DNA of 64,000 nucleotides from Bacteroidota bacterium (GTDB lineage Bacteria; Bacteroidota; Bacteroidia; NS11-12g; UBA955): NCBI GenBank assembly GCA_027621365.1, contig JAQCBH010000001.1, positions 1 to 64,000 of the forward strand, read 5' to 3'. Shown piece by piece: positions 30,557 to 40,988 of this stretch (position 1 is its first letter; each line of letters starts with the position of its first letter). The notes under the pieces were generated by a model. It saw only the letters and a program-made list of their open reading frames with translations, ran no database searches and was not told where the DNA came from. The position numbers and the translations under genes were made by a program.

Positions 30557-30840
30557 GCCCCCAGAACCGGAGCCAAGCTCGCTTGAGCGAAGGTGATAGG
30601 GCATAAAAAACACCGCCGACGGCGGTGGCTTCTGCTTGGAGAAGCCTCCCCTCTAGGGTTCAGCGAACGCAGTGAGCTAATCCCGAATTCATAAAGCCCC
30701 CCCCAGAACCGGGGCCAAGCTCGCTTGAGCAAAGGTGATGGGGCATAAAAAACATCGCCGAAGGCGGTGGCTTTTGCTTGGGGAAGCCTTCCCTCCAGGG
30801 TTCAGCGAACGCAGTGAGCTAGTCCCGAATTCACAAATCC
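30557..30840. repeat. Two tandem copies of a 142-bp repeat with internal hairpins
   Basis: agaaccggrgccaagctcgcttgagc...ttcagcgaacgcagtgagct...cccgaattc occurs twice, offset 142 bp. Confidence 0.9.
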
Positions 30841-30887
30841 CCCCCTTTCATTGCCCTCCCCAATCAAGAGGCTTACTTTTGCGGCCC

Positions 30888-32417
30888 ATGAAGCCCTACA
30901 TCAAGCTCTTTGACTTCCAGCAACAAGTAAATTACAAAAACGAAATCCTTTCGGGTCTTACCGTAGCCTTGGCCCTGGTACCCGAAGCGGTGGCGTTTGC
31001 CTTGATCGCAGGCCTCTCCCCTTTAACCGGTTTATATGCGGCATTTGTAATGGGCCTAGTCACCTCCCTATTGGGCGGTCGTCCCGGTATGATTTCAGGC
31101 GCGACGGGCGCGGTTGCGGTGGTACTGGTTTCCTTGGTCAAAGATTTTGGTGTCGAATACGTTTTTGCGACGGTCATCCTAGCCGGCATCATGCAACTAT
31201 TGGCCGGTCTACTGAAGCTCGGAAAGCTCATGCGCTTGGTCCCGCACCCCGTCATTTTTGGATTTGTCAATGGCCTAGCTATCGTGATTTTCTCCGCTCA
31301 GCTTGTACATTTTCAAGACGACAGCGGTCAATGGCTCAGCGCATCATCCCTGTACACCATACTTGGACTGGTTGCCTTGACCATGCTTATCATTTGGGGC
31401 CTTCCCCGCATCAGCAAAGCCATTCCGGCTTCACTGGTTTCCATATTGACCATCTTTGGCTTGGTAACGCTCTTTCAAATTGACACCAAAACCGTGGGTG
31501 ACATTGCCTCCATCAAAGGCAGCTTCCCGCCATTTCACTTGCCCAGCATTCCGGTGAATATTGAAACGCTCATGATCATCTTGCCTTATGCCTGCATCGT
31601 AGCAGGCGTGGGTCTGATCGAGAGTCTACTCACCTTGAACATCGTTGACGAAATCACCGAATCACGCGGCCGAGGCAACAAAGAAGCCATCGCTCAAGGT
31701 CTAGCCAACATTGCTTCCGGCCTGTTCTCGGGCATGGGCGGATGCGCGATGATTGGACAAAGTTTGATCAATGTTTCCAACGGAGCCCGGGCCCGCCTTT
31801 CCGGCATCGTAGCCTCTGTCATGCTCTTGGTCTTTGTGATGTTTGGCTCTAGCCTCATAGAACAGGTCCCCATCGCCGCGCTTACTGGATTGATGATCAT
31901 GGTTTCGATTGGAACATTCGAATGGGCTAGCATTAGAACCTTCAATAAAATGCCCAAATCAGATGTATTAGTGATGGTTTTGGTCACCCTGGTCACTGTC
32001 TTTCTTCACAACCTTGCCTTGGCAGTATTGGTGGGTGTCATCATTTCTGCTTTGGTATTTTCGTGGGACAACGCCAAACGCATACGGGCTCGAAAATCGA
32101 TTGACGACAAAGGTGTCAAGCACTACGAAATCTATGGCCCCCTATTTTTCGGATCAGTCGCAGCTTTCTTAGAGAAATTCGAAGTTCAAAACGACCCACA
32201 CGAAGTCATCATTGACTTTTTTGAAAGCCGAATCGTCGACATGTCGGCCATAGAGGCCGTCAACAAAGTGACTGCGCGATACCGAAAGGCTGGAAAGGTC
32301 ATTCGTCTGAAACACCTCAGTCCTGATTGCCGTTCGTTGCTGGACAATGCCGACGAACTCATTGACATCAATGTAGTCGAAGACCCATCTTACAAGGTCG
32401 TAACAGACTCCATTTGA
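30888..32417 (+). CDS. SulP family inorganic anion transporter with STAS domain
   Basis: LALVPEAVAFALIAGLSPLTGLYAAF; C-terminal STAS-like HEVIIDFFESRIVDMSAIEAV; ATG at 30888. Confidence 0.93.
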   Translation: MKPYIKLFDFQQQVNYKNEILSGLTVALALVPEAVAFALIAGLSPLTGLYAAFVMGLVTSLLGGRPGMISGATGAVAVVLVSLVKDFGVEYVFATVILAGIMQLLAGLLKLGKLMRLVPHPVIFGFVNGLAIVIFSAQLVHFQDDSGQWLSASSLYTILGLVALTMLIIWGLPRISKAIPASLVSILTIFGLVTLFQIDTKTVGDIASIKGSFPPFHLPSIPVNIETLMIILPYACIVAGVGLIESLLTLNIVDEITESRGRGNKEAIAQGLANIASGLFSGMGGCAMIGQSLINVSNGARARLSGIVASVMLLVFVMFGSSLIEQVPIAALTGLMIMVSIGTFEWASIRTFNKMPKSDVLVMVLVTLVTVFLHNLALAVLVGVIISALVFSWDNAKRIRARKSIDDKGVKHYEIYGPLFFGSVAAFLEKFEVQNDPHEVIIDFFESRIVDMSAIEAVNKVTARYRKAGKVIRLKHLSPDCRSLLDNADELIDINVVEDPSYKVVTDSI

Positions 32418-32423
32418 TTGAAC

Positions 32424-33752
32424 CTAAAGGTTACACTTCACTCGCAAGCGATCCACCCAAGCTAGATCTCGATTGACAACCGTCGCATTCAAATCAGCCA
32501 TCAAGCTGTAAATACCGAAATAGGTTCGGTTGACATACAAAGCATGCTTGCTGCCTCTGGGCTGGGTCGGTTTTCGCACTCCTGGTAATCGGTAAATTCG
32601 TTCTCCTTCCTCGTAAATCTCATCCAAGTAATCTTGGGTGAAGTGAAACTCGGCCTCTTGAAAGGGACGCGACAACAAACGCGTCATTCGCAAAAATGCC
32701 TCGGTCAAATCTTGTTGCAGCGACTCGCTATCACCGGGGAATATCATCTCGATTCCACGCATGAGCTTATCGATGATCACAGGATTCTCCTGCACCTCTT
32801 GAATCAACAACGGAAAGTAGGAATGGTAAAAGTCTTCCGGAACTTCTTTCACGCAGCCAAAGTCAATGATGCCCACTTTCGCGTCTTGCGTAAACAGGAA
32901 ATTACCCGGGTGAGGGTCAGCATGAATGCAGCGTAATTCGTGCAACTGATACTCATAAAAATCCCAGAGGGCCTGGGCCACCTGATTTTTCTCCTCTTGC
33001 GAAGGCTGTGTCTGTAAATATTCAGCGAGGTGCTGACCTTGCAGCAAATCCATCACTAGGACTTTCGAGGTACTCCACTGAGGATAATACTGAGGAAAAT
33101 GAACATTTTCGATGTGCGAACAGGCAGCCGCCACCTCTTGACCGCGTTGCAATTCCAAGTCGTAGCGCGTCTCTTCTAACAGCTTTTCCTCAACCTCTTC
33201 GAAGTATTTCTGCATTTCCTTTTCGGGCAGACCAAACATGGCGTTGGCCACGGGCTTGACCAATTTCAAATCGCTTTTGATGGCCTCTGCTACTCCCGGG
33301 TACTGAATTTTCACTGCATACATCTTCCCTTCTTTTTCCGCTACGTGCACCTGGCCAATACTGGCGGCAGCTAGGCTTTTCGAATCGAAGCGATCAAAAT
33401 CTTGCGACGGATAATGGCCCAAGGCTGATTGATAGGCCTTCATCACCAATGGACCTGACATCGGCGGTGCCGAGTACTGAGACAAGGCAAACTTCTGGGT
33501 ATAAGCTTTGGGCAAAACGGCCTTATCCATGCTCAGCATCTGAGCCACCTTAAGGGCACTTCCCTTTAGCTGACTCAATGAGTTATAGATGTCTTGGGCA
33601 TTGTCCTCGTGCAAGGATTCTCGATCTTCCTTGCCCGTGGCTACTTTTTTGGCATAGAACTTCAGGTAATTGCCCCCAATTTTCGCACCCGTTCCTACCA
33701 ACTTTGCCGCCCGACCCACCTTGGAACGAATGACCGAATCTTGTGATTCCAT
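32424..33752 (-). CDS. ABC1/AarF/UbiB-type atypical kinase
   Basis: LKGSALKVAQMLSMD, AAASIGQVH, YAVKIQYPG, HADPHPGNFLF, IDFGCVKEV. Confidence 0.93.
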   Translation of the reverse strand: MESQDSVIRSKVGRAAKLVGTGAKIGGNYLKFYAKKVATGKEDRESLHEDNAQDIYNSLSQLKGSALKVAQMLSMDKAVLPKAYTQKFALSQYSAPPMSGPLVMKAYQSALGHYPSQDFDRFDSKSLAAASIGQVHVAEKEGKMYAVKIQYPGVAEAIKSDLKLVKPVANAMFGLPEKEMQKYFEEVEEKLLEETRYDLELQRGQEVAAACSHIENVHFPQYYPQWSTSKVLVMDLLQGQHLAEYLQTQPSQEEKNQVAQALWDFYEYQLHELRCIHADPHPGNFLFTQDAKVGIIDFGCVKEVPEDFYHSYFPLLIQEVQENPVIIDKLMRGIEMIFPGDSESLQQDLTEAFLRMTRLLSRPFQEAEFHFTQDYLDEIYEEGERIYRLPGVRKPTQPRGSKHALYVNRTYFGIYSLMADLNATVVNRDLAWVDRLRVKCNL

Positions 33753-34375
33753 TAACGGTTTTGGAACAAGAATTTGCCAAAATCTATGGCCTTGCCTAGG
33801 GTATTGCTCTGCAACAATTCAAACGAAAGAGTGAATAGTTTCTCAATGCAGGCGTCAGTTTGCTCAAAGCCCTTGCTTCGGTCTTTCAACCAAAAATGAA
33901 AAACAAAGGCCGCATTGGCAAACAGAGTATTGTGATTGATCATGTCCGTCTTGTCTTTCAAGACATCTATCTTGAGATCCATTCCCGTCAAGCCGATTCC
34001 ACTTGAATAGGACAGAAACTCTTCTCTCCAGGCCCTCATTCCGTGGAAGGAATCAGTGGGGTTTTGCCAAGAGCCATACGCTTGAATCAAATAGCTTCGG
34101 TTGGCCTTAAGGGTCTCGACAAAAGCGTACATGGCACTGAGCATCTTCTCATGGGGCTCAGCAGACAGATAAAATTCTTCCTGGTTCAAGGATTCTACAC
34201 TGATAGACCATAGGTGTACCAACACAGATTCCTTCACCGAACGCAAATCAGAAAATTCTAGGTAAAATTCTGATTCTGAAAAACTTGCATCCTCGCAAAA
34301 TTTGAAAACACTCTTGGGTTCAACTTCGAATTGATTGAACCACCACATGTATCGAGTTATGATGTCATTTTTCAT
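33752..34375 (-). CDS. TetR-like transcriptional regulator
   Basis: MKNDIITRYMWWFNQFEVEPKSVFKFCEDASFSESEFYLEFSDLRSVKESVL resembles TetR N-terminal HTH; 1-bp overlap with the kinase gene. Confidence 0.55.
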   Translation of the reverse strand: MKNDIITRYMWWFNQFEVEPKSVFKFCEDASFSESEFYLEFSDLRSVKESVLVHLWSISVESLNQEEFYLSAEPHEKMLSAMYAFVETLKANRSYLIQAYGSWQNPTDSFHGMRAWREEFLSYSSGIGLTGMDLKIDVLKDKTDMINHNTLFANAAFVFHFWLKDRSKGFEQTDACIEKLFTLSFELLQSNTLGKAIDFGKFLFQNR

Positions 34376-34549
34376 CTCAGGTATAACCAACTTTCTGGCA
34401 AATGGTTCGCTGAAAAAACACCAAATCTCCCCAGCCTTATCCCAAAAGACAGACGCCTCTTTCCTTCTCAACCGACGATAACGATTGCTTACTCAATTTG
34501 TGAACGACAGAAACCCACAATCCCCTCATTTACATGCAACTTGAGCTCC

Positions 34550-34909
34550 ATGAACGACTCAGGTATTTTCTCTGCTCGCACATACCTATTCAAAGCCATC
34601 TTTGGCTTGTTTCTGTGCGCTTTGTGCAGCTGCGAACCGATTGGCCAAGAAACAGTGGTGGCCAACTTTGAATTCCCAGATTCCAATTTTATCGCACCTT
34701 GTGAAGTCCCGATCACCAACACCAGTGAGGCTTTTCACCGCTTGCGATGGGATTTTGGCAACGGCCAAAGCAGCGAAGAAATCAATCCCGTTGCTCGATA
34801 TGACAGTGCTGGCATTTATTCCGTTACCCTATGGGCCGACGGATATTTTGACGGGGCCACCGATTGGACGGACACCCAAACCAAATTCATCGTCATTTTG
34901 AAACCCTAA
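34550..34909 (+). CDS. PKD-domain lipoprotein
   Basis: Lipobox ALCSC; LRWDFGNGQSSEEINPVARYDSAGIYSVTLWA PKD motif; ATG at 34550. Confidence 0.75.
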   Translation: MNDSGIFSARTYLFKAIFGLFLCALCSCEPIGQETVVANFEFPDSNFIAPCEVPITNTSEAFHRLRWDFGNGQSSEEINPVARYDSAGIYSVTLWADGYFDGATDWTDTQTKFIVILKP

Positions 34910-34922
34910 AGGGCAAACTCTA

Positions 34923-37652
34923 TCAAGCCCTGGCAAACTCGCCTTTGCTCTTGCGAATGCGCACAGCTACTACCTTGTATTCGGGGCACATGGCTTCCGA
35001 GCAATGCTCGTCTGAGGTCACCAAATTCACCATGATTTCCGGGAAGTGGAAGGTGGTACTCAAGACCCCTTGCTTGACTCCATCCGTGACCTTGGCCTTG
35101 ATATCGACCTTGCCACGGGGCGATTCCACGCAGACTTTGTCTCCGCTTTGAATGCCGAACTGGGCCGCATCATCGGGGTGTATCCACAGCAAATCTTCAG
35201 TGTGAATCTCCACGTTGGCCGTACGGCGGGTTTGCACGCCTGAGTTGTAGTGCTCCAAGTCGCGGTTGGTGGTCAAAATGAAGGGGTAATCCTTGCCGTG
35301 TTTGACGATTTCATTCGACTCCTTGAAGGAGTGGAACAAGAAAGTACCCTTGCCTTTTTTGAAGGTTTCATCGTGCAAAATCTTGGTGTCAGTACCATCG
35401 GGTTTGACCGGCCACTGCAAGCCGTTGATGCCCAAATTCTCCCAGGTAACCCCTGCAAAGAAAGGCACGATTTGGGAAATTTCTTTGAGCATACCCTCAG
35501 GCGTATAATCGGGCTGGGCATAACCCATGCGGTTCATGATGTCAATGACAATCTGGCCATCGGGTTTGGAATTGGCATTGGGTTTCACCACCTGATTGAC
35601 CTTTTGAATGCGGCGTTCGCCATTGGTGAAGGTTCCGCTCTTCTCCAGAAACGAAGCACCCGGCAAAATAACGTCAGCCAACTTGGCCGTCTCGGTCATG
35701 AATAGCTCCTGCACCACAAACAAGTCCAAATTGTTCAAGGCCTTTTTCACCTTGTTGGTATTGGGATCGGTCTGCACGACATCTTCGCCCATGATCCACA
35801 TGGCCTTCAGTTTTCCTTCAATCGCTGCATCGAACATTTCAGGGATTTTCAAGCCAATGTGTTTGGGTACTTCAACCCCATAAAACTCGTTGTAGGTGCG
35901 GTTTACATCGTCGTTGGTTACATCCAAATAACCCGCGCCTTGGTGCGGCTGAACGCCCATGTCTGCCAAGCCTTGAACGTTGTTCTGACCGCGAAGCGGG
36001 TTCACCCCCACCCCTTTTCGGCCTATGTTGCCGGTGAGCATGGCCAAATCGGCAATCTGCACCACCGTAAACGTTCCTTGCGAATGCTCGGTCACGCCCA
36101 AACCATGAAAACTCATGGCATTGGGAGCTTTGGCATAGGCCATGGCTGCACGGCGAACCAGTTCTTTGTCTACTCCGCAGACAGCCTCCATCTCATCAAT
36201 GTTGACGGCCAACACCTGCTCCTTGAATTCCTCATAACCTTCGGCACGAGTTTCAATGAACTGTTGATCCACCAATCCTTCTTTGATGATGTAGTACATC
36301 ATCATGTTCAGGACGGCTACGTTGGTACCGGGTCGAACAGGCAAATGGTAGGTGGCATATTCGGCCAGCTCGGTTCTGCGGGGATCGATGACAATCGAAA
36401 CGTTGTCCGACTTCATGGCGAACTGCTTCAACTTGGCGCCCGTTACCGGGTGACCCGCCGTGGGGTTGGCTCCAATGACCAAAATGGCATTGGTATGCTT
36501 CAAATCTTCAATGCTATTGGTGGCCGCACCGGTTCCAAAGGTGCGTTGCATGCCCAATGCTGTGGGCGAATGGCAGACGCGTGCGCATCCGTCGATGTTG
36601 TTGGTTCTCACAACGGCACGGAAGAACTTCTGCATCAAGTAATTCTCTTCGTTGGTGCAGCGAGCCGACGAAATACCCGCCAAACTATCGGGACCAAATT
36701 CCGAGATGTAATACTTGAATCGAGAAGCGATGTAATCGTAGGCCTCATCCCAAGTAGCCTTTTCAAATACGCCATTTCGCTTGATCAAGGGATCGGTGAT
36801 GCGATCGGGATGCTTGTAAAACTTGAAAGCAAAACGACCCTTCAAGCAGGTATGACCTTGGTTCACTTCGGCGTCATAAGGAGCTCGAATGCTCAAAATC
36901 TCTCCATTGGTGGAAGAAACCTCCAGGTTACAGCCTACTCCGCAATAGTTGCAAATCGTGCGCGTCTTTTCGGTCGCCTCGATGGCTTTTGATTGGAAAA
37001 TATCAGAGATGGCAGCCGTTGGGCAAGCCTGGGCACAAGCACCGCAGCTCACGCAATCAGACTCTTTGAAACTGACGTCCTGGCCCTTGACAATGTGGTT
37101 GTCAAAGCCTCGACCCGCCATACTCAAAACAAATTGACCTTGCACTTCGTCGCAAGCGCGAACACAACGGTAACAGTTGATGCACTTGGAGAAATCAGAG
37201 CGCATGTAGGAATGGCTTTCGTCCTTTTCGCGGTCCAAATGATGTTCCCCTTCGGGATAACGAACCTTGCGAATGCCTACTTCAGCGGCTACAGTTTGCA
37301 GTTCGCAGTTTCCATTCACCTCGCAAGTCAAACAATCCAAAGGATGGTCGGTCAAGACCAATTCAATGATGTTCTTGCGCAGTTTCTGAATTTCAGGCGT
37401 AGATGTGTGAATGTGATAACCCGCTGTAACCGGCGTATGGCAAGATGCCATGGTGCGACGAGGACCCTCCGCGCTCAATCCTACTTCCACACTGCAAACC
37501 CTACAGGAGCCAAAAGGATCCAAATTCGGCGCATCGCACAAGGTGGGTATGAGTTTTTCGCCTTCAATGCGGCGAACAAAATTCAAAATGGTTTCCCCAG
37601 CGCGGAATTCGTGTTCCGAACCATTGACAAAGGCTGTTTGCTTGGTTTCCAT
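34923..37652 (-). CDS. Formate dehydrogenase alpha subunit (Mo/W-bis-MGD, Cys-type, NuoG-like Fe-S N-terminus)
   Basis: N-terminal 2Fe-2S and 4Fe-4S motifs; GCARVCHSPTALGMQRTFGTGAATNS; GANPTAGHPVTG; NPLRGQNNVQG. Confidence 0.93.
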   Translation of the reverse strand: METKQTAFVNGSEHEFRAGETILNFVRRIEGEKLIPTLCDAPNLDPFGSCRVCSVEVGLSAEGPRRTMASCHTPVTAGYHIHTSTPEIQKLRKNIIELVLTDHPLDCLTCEVNGNCELQTVAAEVGIRKVRYPEGEHHLDREKDESHSYMRSDFSKCINCYRCVRACDEVQGQFVLSMAGRGFDNHIVKGQDVSFKESDCVSCGACAQACPTAAISDIFQSKAIEATEKTRTICNYCGVGCNLEVSSTNGEILSIRAPYDAEVNQGHTCLKGRFAFKFYKHPDRITDPLIKRNGVFEKATWDEAYDYIASRFKYYISEFGPDSLAGISSARCTNEENYLMQKFFRAVVRTNNIDGCARVCHSPTALGMQRTFGTGAATNSIEDLKHTNAILVIGANPTAGHPVTGAKLKQFAMKSDNVSIVIDPRRTELAEYATYHLPVRPGTNVAVLNMMMYYIIKEGLVDQQFIETRAEGYEEFKEQVLAVNIDEMEAVCGVDKELVRRAAMAYAKAPNAMSFHGLGVTEHSQGTFTVVQIADLAMLTGNIGRKGVGVNPLRGQNNVQGLADMGVQPHQGAGYLDVTNDDVNRTYNEFYGVEVPKHIGLKIPEMFDAAIEGKLKAMWIMGEDVVQTDPNTNKVKKALNNLDLFVVQELFMTETAKLADVILPGASFLEKSGTFTNGERRIQKVNQVVKPNANSKPDGQIVIDIMNRMGYAQPDYTPEGMLKEISQIVPFFAGVTWENLGINGLQWPVKPDGTDTKILHDETFKKGKGTFLFHSFKESNEIVKHGKDYPFILTTNRDLEHYNSGVQTRRTANVEIHTEDLLWIHPDDAAQFGIQSGDKVCVESPRGKVDIKAKVTDGVKQGVLSTTFHFPEIMVNLVTSDEHCSEAMCPEYKVVAVRIRKSKGEFARA

Positions 37653-39301
37653 CAGTTGAAATAGGGGGTTAATTCAGATTCAAAATATTGTAGGGAGTTG
37701 CGAATCGGCAAGGGAATTCCGCCACCGTGCGCACAAAGGGAACCCTTCTGCAGGGTATCCAACAAATCATTGAAAAGAGCACGGTCAATGACCAGCTTGC
37801 CGTTCTTGGCCTTTGACAACATTTCATGGCCGCGCTTGGTCCCCAATCGGCAGGGAAAGCACTTGCCACAACTTTCGTAGCTGGCAAAATCCATCAAGTG
37901 TTCCAGGAAATCAATCATGGGGAAAGATTCAGGAATGCAGACGACTGAGGCATGCCCGAGCAGAAATCCTTGGCTCGAAAACGATTCGTAATCCAGGTAC
38001 AAGTCTTTGATTTTGGAAACAGGAACCACTCCGCCCAAAGGCCCGCCTATTTGCATGGCTTTGATGGCCTGGGTGAACCCGCCTCCCAATTCTTCGAATA
38101 CGGTTTTCAGGGGTGTACCCATCTCGACTTCATATATACCAGGGCGTTTGAAAAAACTATCCAGGCTGACCAATTTGGTTCCCTTCGACTTCTCCGTACC
38201 CAAAGAGGCGTAGTAGGCACCACCCTTTTTCAGAATGGCGTAAACAGCCGCCAAGGTTTCCACATTGTTGACCACCGTAGGCTTGTTGAACAATCCTTTC
38301 TGGGTGGGGAACGGCGGCCTGGTGCGAACCTCGGGCCTCTGCCCTTCGATGCTGTTGATCAGGGCTGTTTCCTCCCCGCATATGTAAGCTCCTTGGGCCT
38401 GAATGACTTTGAAATCGTAGGAAAATCCTGATCCGAGTATGTTCTCACCCAACAATCCGGCTTCTCGCAAGGCCTCAATGGCTAGCTGTGACTCTTTCAC
38501 CGCCTGCGGATACTCGGCTCTGATGTACAAGACTCCCCATTGGGCACCAGTGATAAAACCGGCTGTCATCATGCCAAACAACACGGAATAAGGCTGTTGC
38601 TCCAGCAAATAGCGATCAGAATAAGCTCCGGGGTCTCCTTCATCGGCGTTGCAAACAATGAATTTGACATCGCTCTCAACTTGAGCACAAGACTCCAGTT
38701 TGAAGCCCATGGGGAAACCCGCCCCGCCTCGGCCTCGAATTTGAGAGGCTCTGATTTCATTCAGGGCCCATTCGCGACCTTGATTCAAGGTTGATTGGAA
38801 CAGGGCTTTGAATTCTTCCAAACTGCCGAAAGGCTGGCTAAGCAATTGAGGTCCGTGATGCCCAACATGGTATTGGTCGGCATTCAAGGTCTCTCCCTTC
38901 ACCAAGTCGTCCAAGCGATCGATGTCTTGACCCGAGTAGTTCTCCCCACCTAAGTGGAAAGCAGCATTCTCGTGGCAGCGACCCAAGCAGGTCATATGGC
39001 CGATTTGATCGGCCGAGAAATGCTGCTCCAGCTTTTGATGCACCTCCTCTTGTTTGCCCGCACATACACAGGCGGTACCATTGCAGACGTAGGCTTTTTT
39101 ACCCTTGTTGTCTTCTTTCAAGAAATCGTAAAAACTCGCCGTTCCGTAAACAGAAGATTTGCCAATCAAGAAGGCCTTGGCCAATCGATCGAGCTCAGAA
39201 GCACTAGGGGTTCCATTCTCTCGAGCGGCCGTACCCAAAGACTCAAACAAATTGTCTTGGAGCCCTTTGCGAAACGATAGTTCACTTAAATTCTTAGACA
39301 T
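37652..39301 (-). CDS. NuoE-NuoF fused NAD-linked formate dehydrogenase beta subunit
   Basis: NuoE-like C...CLGRCHENAAF plus NuoF RGRGGAGFPMGFK, ICGEETALINSIEG, ESCGKCFPCRLGT; ATG at 39301. Confidence 0.92.
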   Translation of the reverse strand: MSKNLSELSFRKGLQDNLFESLGTAARENGTPSASELDRLAKAFLIGKSSVYGTASFYDFLKEDNKGKKAYVCNGTACVCAGKQEEVHQKLEQHFSADQIGHMTCLGRCHENAAFHLGGENYSGQDIDRLDDLVKGETLNADQYHVGHHGPQLLSQPFGSLEEFKALFQSTLNQGREWALNEIRASQIRGRGGAGFPMGFKLESCAQVESDVKFIVCNADEGDPGAYSDRYLLEQQPYSVLFGMMTAGFITGAQWGVLYIRAEYPQAVKESQLAIEALREAGLLGENILGSGFSYDFKVIQAQGAYICGEETALINSIEGQRPEVRTRPPFPTQKGLFNKPTVVNNVETLAAVYAILKKGGAYYASLGTEKSKGTKLVSLDSFFKRPGIYEVEMGTPLKTVFEELGGGFTQAIKAMQIGGPLGGVVPVSKIKDLYLDYESFSSQGFLLGHASVVCIPESFPMIDFLEHLMDFASYESCGKCFPCRLGTKRGHEMLSKAKNGKLVIDRALFNDLLDTLQKGSLCAHGGGIPLPIRNSLQYFESELTPYFN

Positions 39302-39386
39302 AGCTAGGTAAAACAAAGTAAGGTAAAAACGAAGATACCGCGAGGGCAAATTCTGCCCATGAAGCTAGTGCTTGATATTATAGACG

Positions 39387-40031
39387 CTATACCTTGGCAA
39401 GCTGACGAAACTCCACTATTCCCTGAAGCCAGGTTCGGCGAATCCTTGTCTGATACCCATGGGCTTCCAGCAAGGCGAACCAGTCGTTCAATTGATGCAC
39501 CTTTTGGCCACTCGCCCAAGCGTAGAAGCTCAGCAAAAGGGCGGTATACAGTCGCTGCCAAACTCGATGTTGGGGTGGTTGAACAAAATCAAGCACATAC
39601 AAGTCGGGATGCTTAGTTAGCCTCATGGCCTGCAGTTTACGTTCAAATTCAAGCCAGACTTCAGCTTCAACCAACTGAAGGAGATAGGGAAACACAATGG
39701 CATCAGGAATAGGAAGGCCCGTCATATCCAACTCTTGCACGGAGGACCAAACAAACTGCACCTTGTGCTTGCTTAGCGATTGTCGGGCCTTTCGCTCCAT
39801 CTCGGCCGAGGCATCGACACTGACAATTTCCAACGATTTCGACAGATCTTTCAAGGCTACCCCAGTCCCTGTCCCTATGACCCAGACCACCCCCCGATCA
39901 GGCAAATGGGCAATGAGTTCACGATGAGAACGACGCCAAACATTCCCGGGAATGCCCAGCTTGGCCAAACCGTCATACACCTTTGAAAACCACCTGTAAT
40001 TCCCTGTATTGATGGGGGCAAAATAAAACAA
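39387..40031 (-). CDS. Class I SAM-dependent methyltransferase
   Basis: VWVIGTGTGVALKDLSKSLEIVSVDASAEMERKARQ. Confidence 0.8.
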   Translation of the reverse strand: MFYFAPINTGNYRWFSKVYDGLAKLGIPGNVWRRSHRELIAHLPDRGVVWVIGTGTGVALKDLSKSLEIVSVDASAEMERKARQSLSKHKVQFVWSSVQELDMTGLPIPDAIVFPYLLQLVEAEVWLEFERKLQAMRLTKHPDLYVLDFVQPPQHRVWQRLYTALLLSFYAWASGQKVHQLNDWFALLEAHGYQTRIRRTWLQGIVEFRQLAKV

Positions 40032-40054
40032 CTACCCTTGCTTACCTTTGTAGA

Positions 40055-40987
40055 ATGGCCGTAAAGATTGATTCTGTTCAGACCTATTTCGAAAAAGGAT
40101 GCGGGCGATGCAAAAAGTTCGACACCCCGGAATGCCGGGTACACCGTTGGGATGAGGCATTGGCGGCTATGCGTGCCATCTGCCTGGAATCAGGCATGCA
40201 CGAAGAATTGAAATGGGCCCATCCCTGCTACTTGCACGAGGGCTGAAACATCGTCATTCTGGGAGCCTTTAATGAGTATTGCGCCATCAATTTCATGAAG
40301 GGAAGCTTGCTGAAAGACCCCAAGAAACTATTAGAAAACAATGGAGAAAACTCACAAAGCAGCATGATGTTTCGGGCTCAAAATGCGCAACGAGTGCTGG
40401 ATTGTGCCGATGATCTCAGAGCGTTGAAGCCATTCATAGTCATTCCCGATAGCGCCATGAGCAACGGCGACTATGTAGAGGAAAAGCGCAGACGATACAG
40501 CCCATACATGGCAGAATCGTACATGGAAAACGAGCTGCAAAAAATTGGACTCAGCCGTTACTCCAGCTACGATGTCGCTGAAGCTGTCCCTGTAGAATCC
40601 TTCGAATTGAGTGCTTCTACCAATCATCAATCTTTGACGGCTGTCCCAAAAGGCAACTGGGTATGGACCACCGACGTTTCGCTCGATCACCTATGGTACC
40701 TGAATACCGTTCGCTTGGAAATCGATTCTTCGCAATCCGTGCTATTTGTTTACCAAGGATCCAAAACTTGGGAATTCCCTGTTCTGGAAACAGCTAAAAA
40801 ACGAATGGGCGCCTTGAAGTATCGCCCCTACACCAATGATCGATACAAATTGGGCAACAAAGGCTTGACATTCTCTGAAGACGGCTGTTACCTCGATATC
40901 AAAGACATCGATTTCCAATGGACCGACCAACGCCAGGCTTGGGGGATCAAGCACCTGAATGGAACCCTTTGGCTGGCTCAGAATTGA
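40055..40987 (+). pseudogene. YdeI/DUF1801-like gene interrupted by an in-frame TGA (40244-40246), running into a C-terminal region of different character
   Basis: 40055-40246 and 40295-40987 share a frame; read-through gives CYLHEG*NIVILGAFNEYCAINFMKGSLLKDPKKLL. Confidence 0.7.
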
Positions 40988-40988
40988 T

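Noticed and set aside
30735-30887. N-terminal extension of the SulP ORF (MMGHKKHRRRRW...)
   Set aside because: Encoded by the 142-bp tandem repeat; the conserved start is ATG at 30888.
35859-36992. 377-aa plus-strand ORF
   Set aside because: Antisense to the formate dehydrogenase alpha gene; low-complexity shadow frame.
34923-37652. Possible selenocysteine formate dehydrogenase
   Set aside because: The frame is open without internal TGA and the active-site region reads GCARVCHSPT, a Cys-type enzyme.
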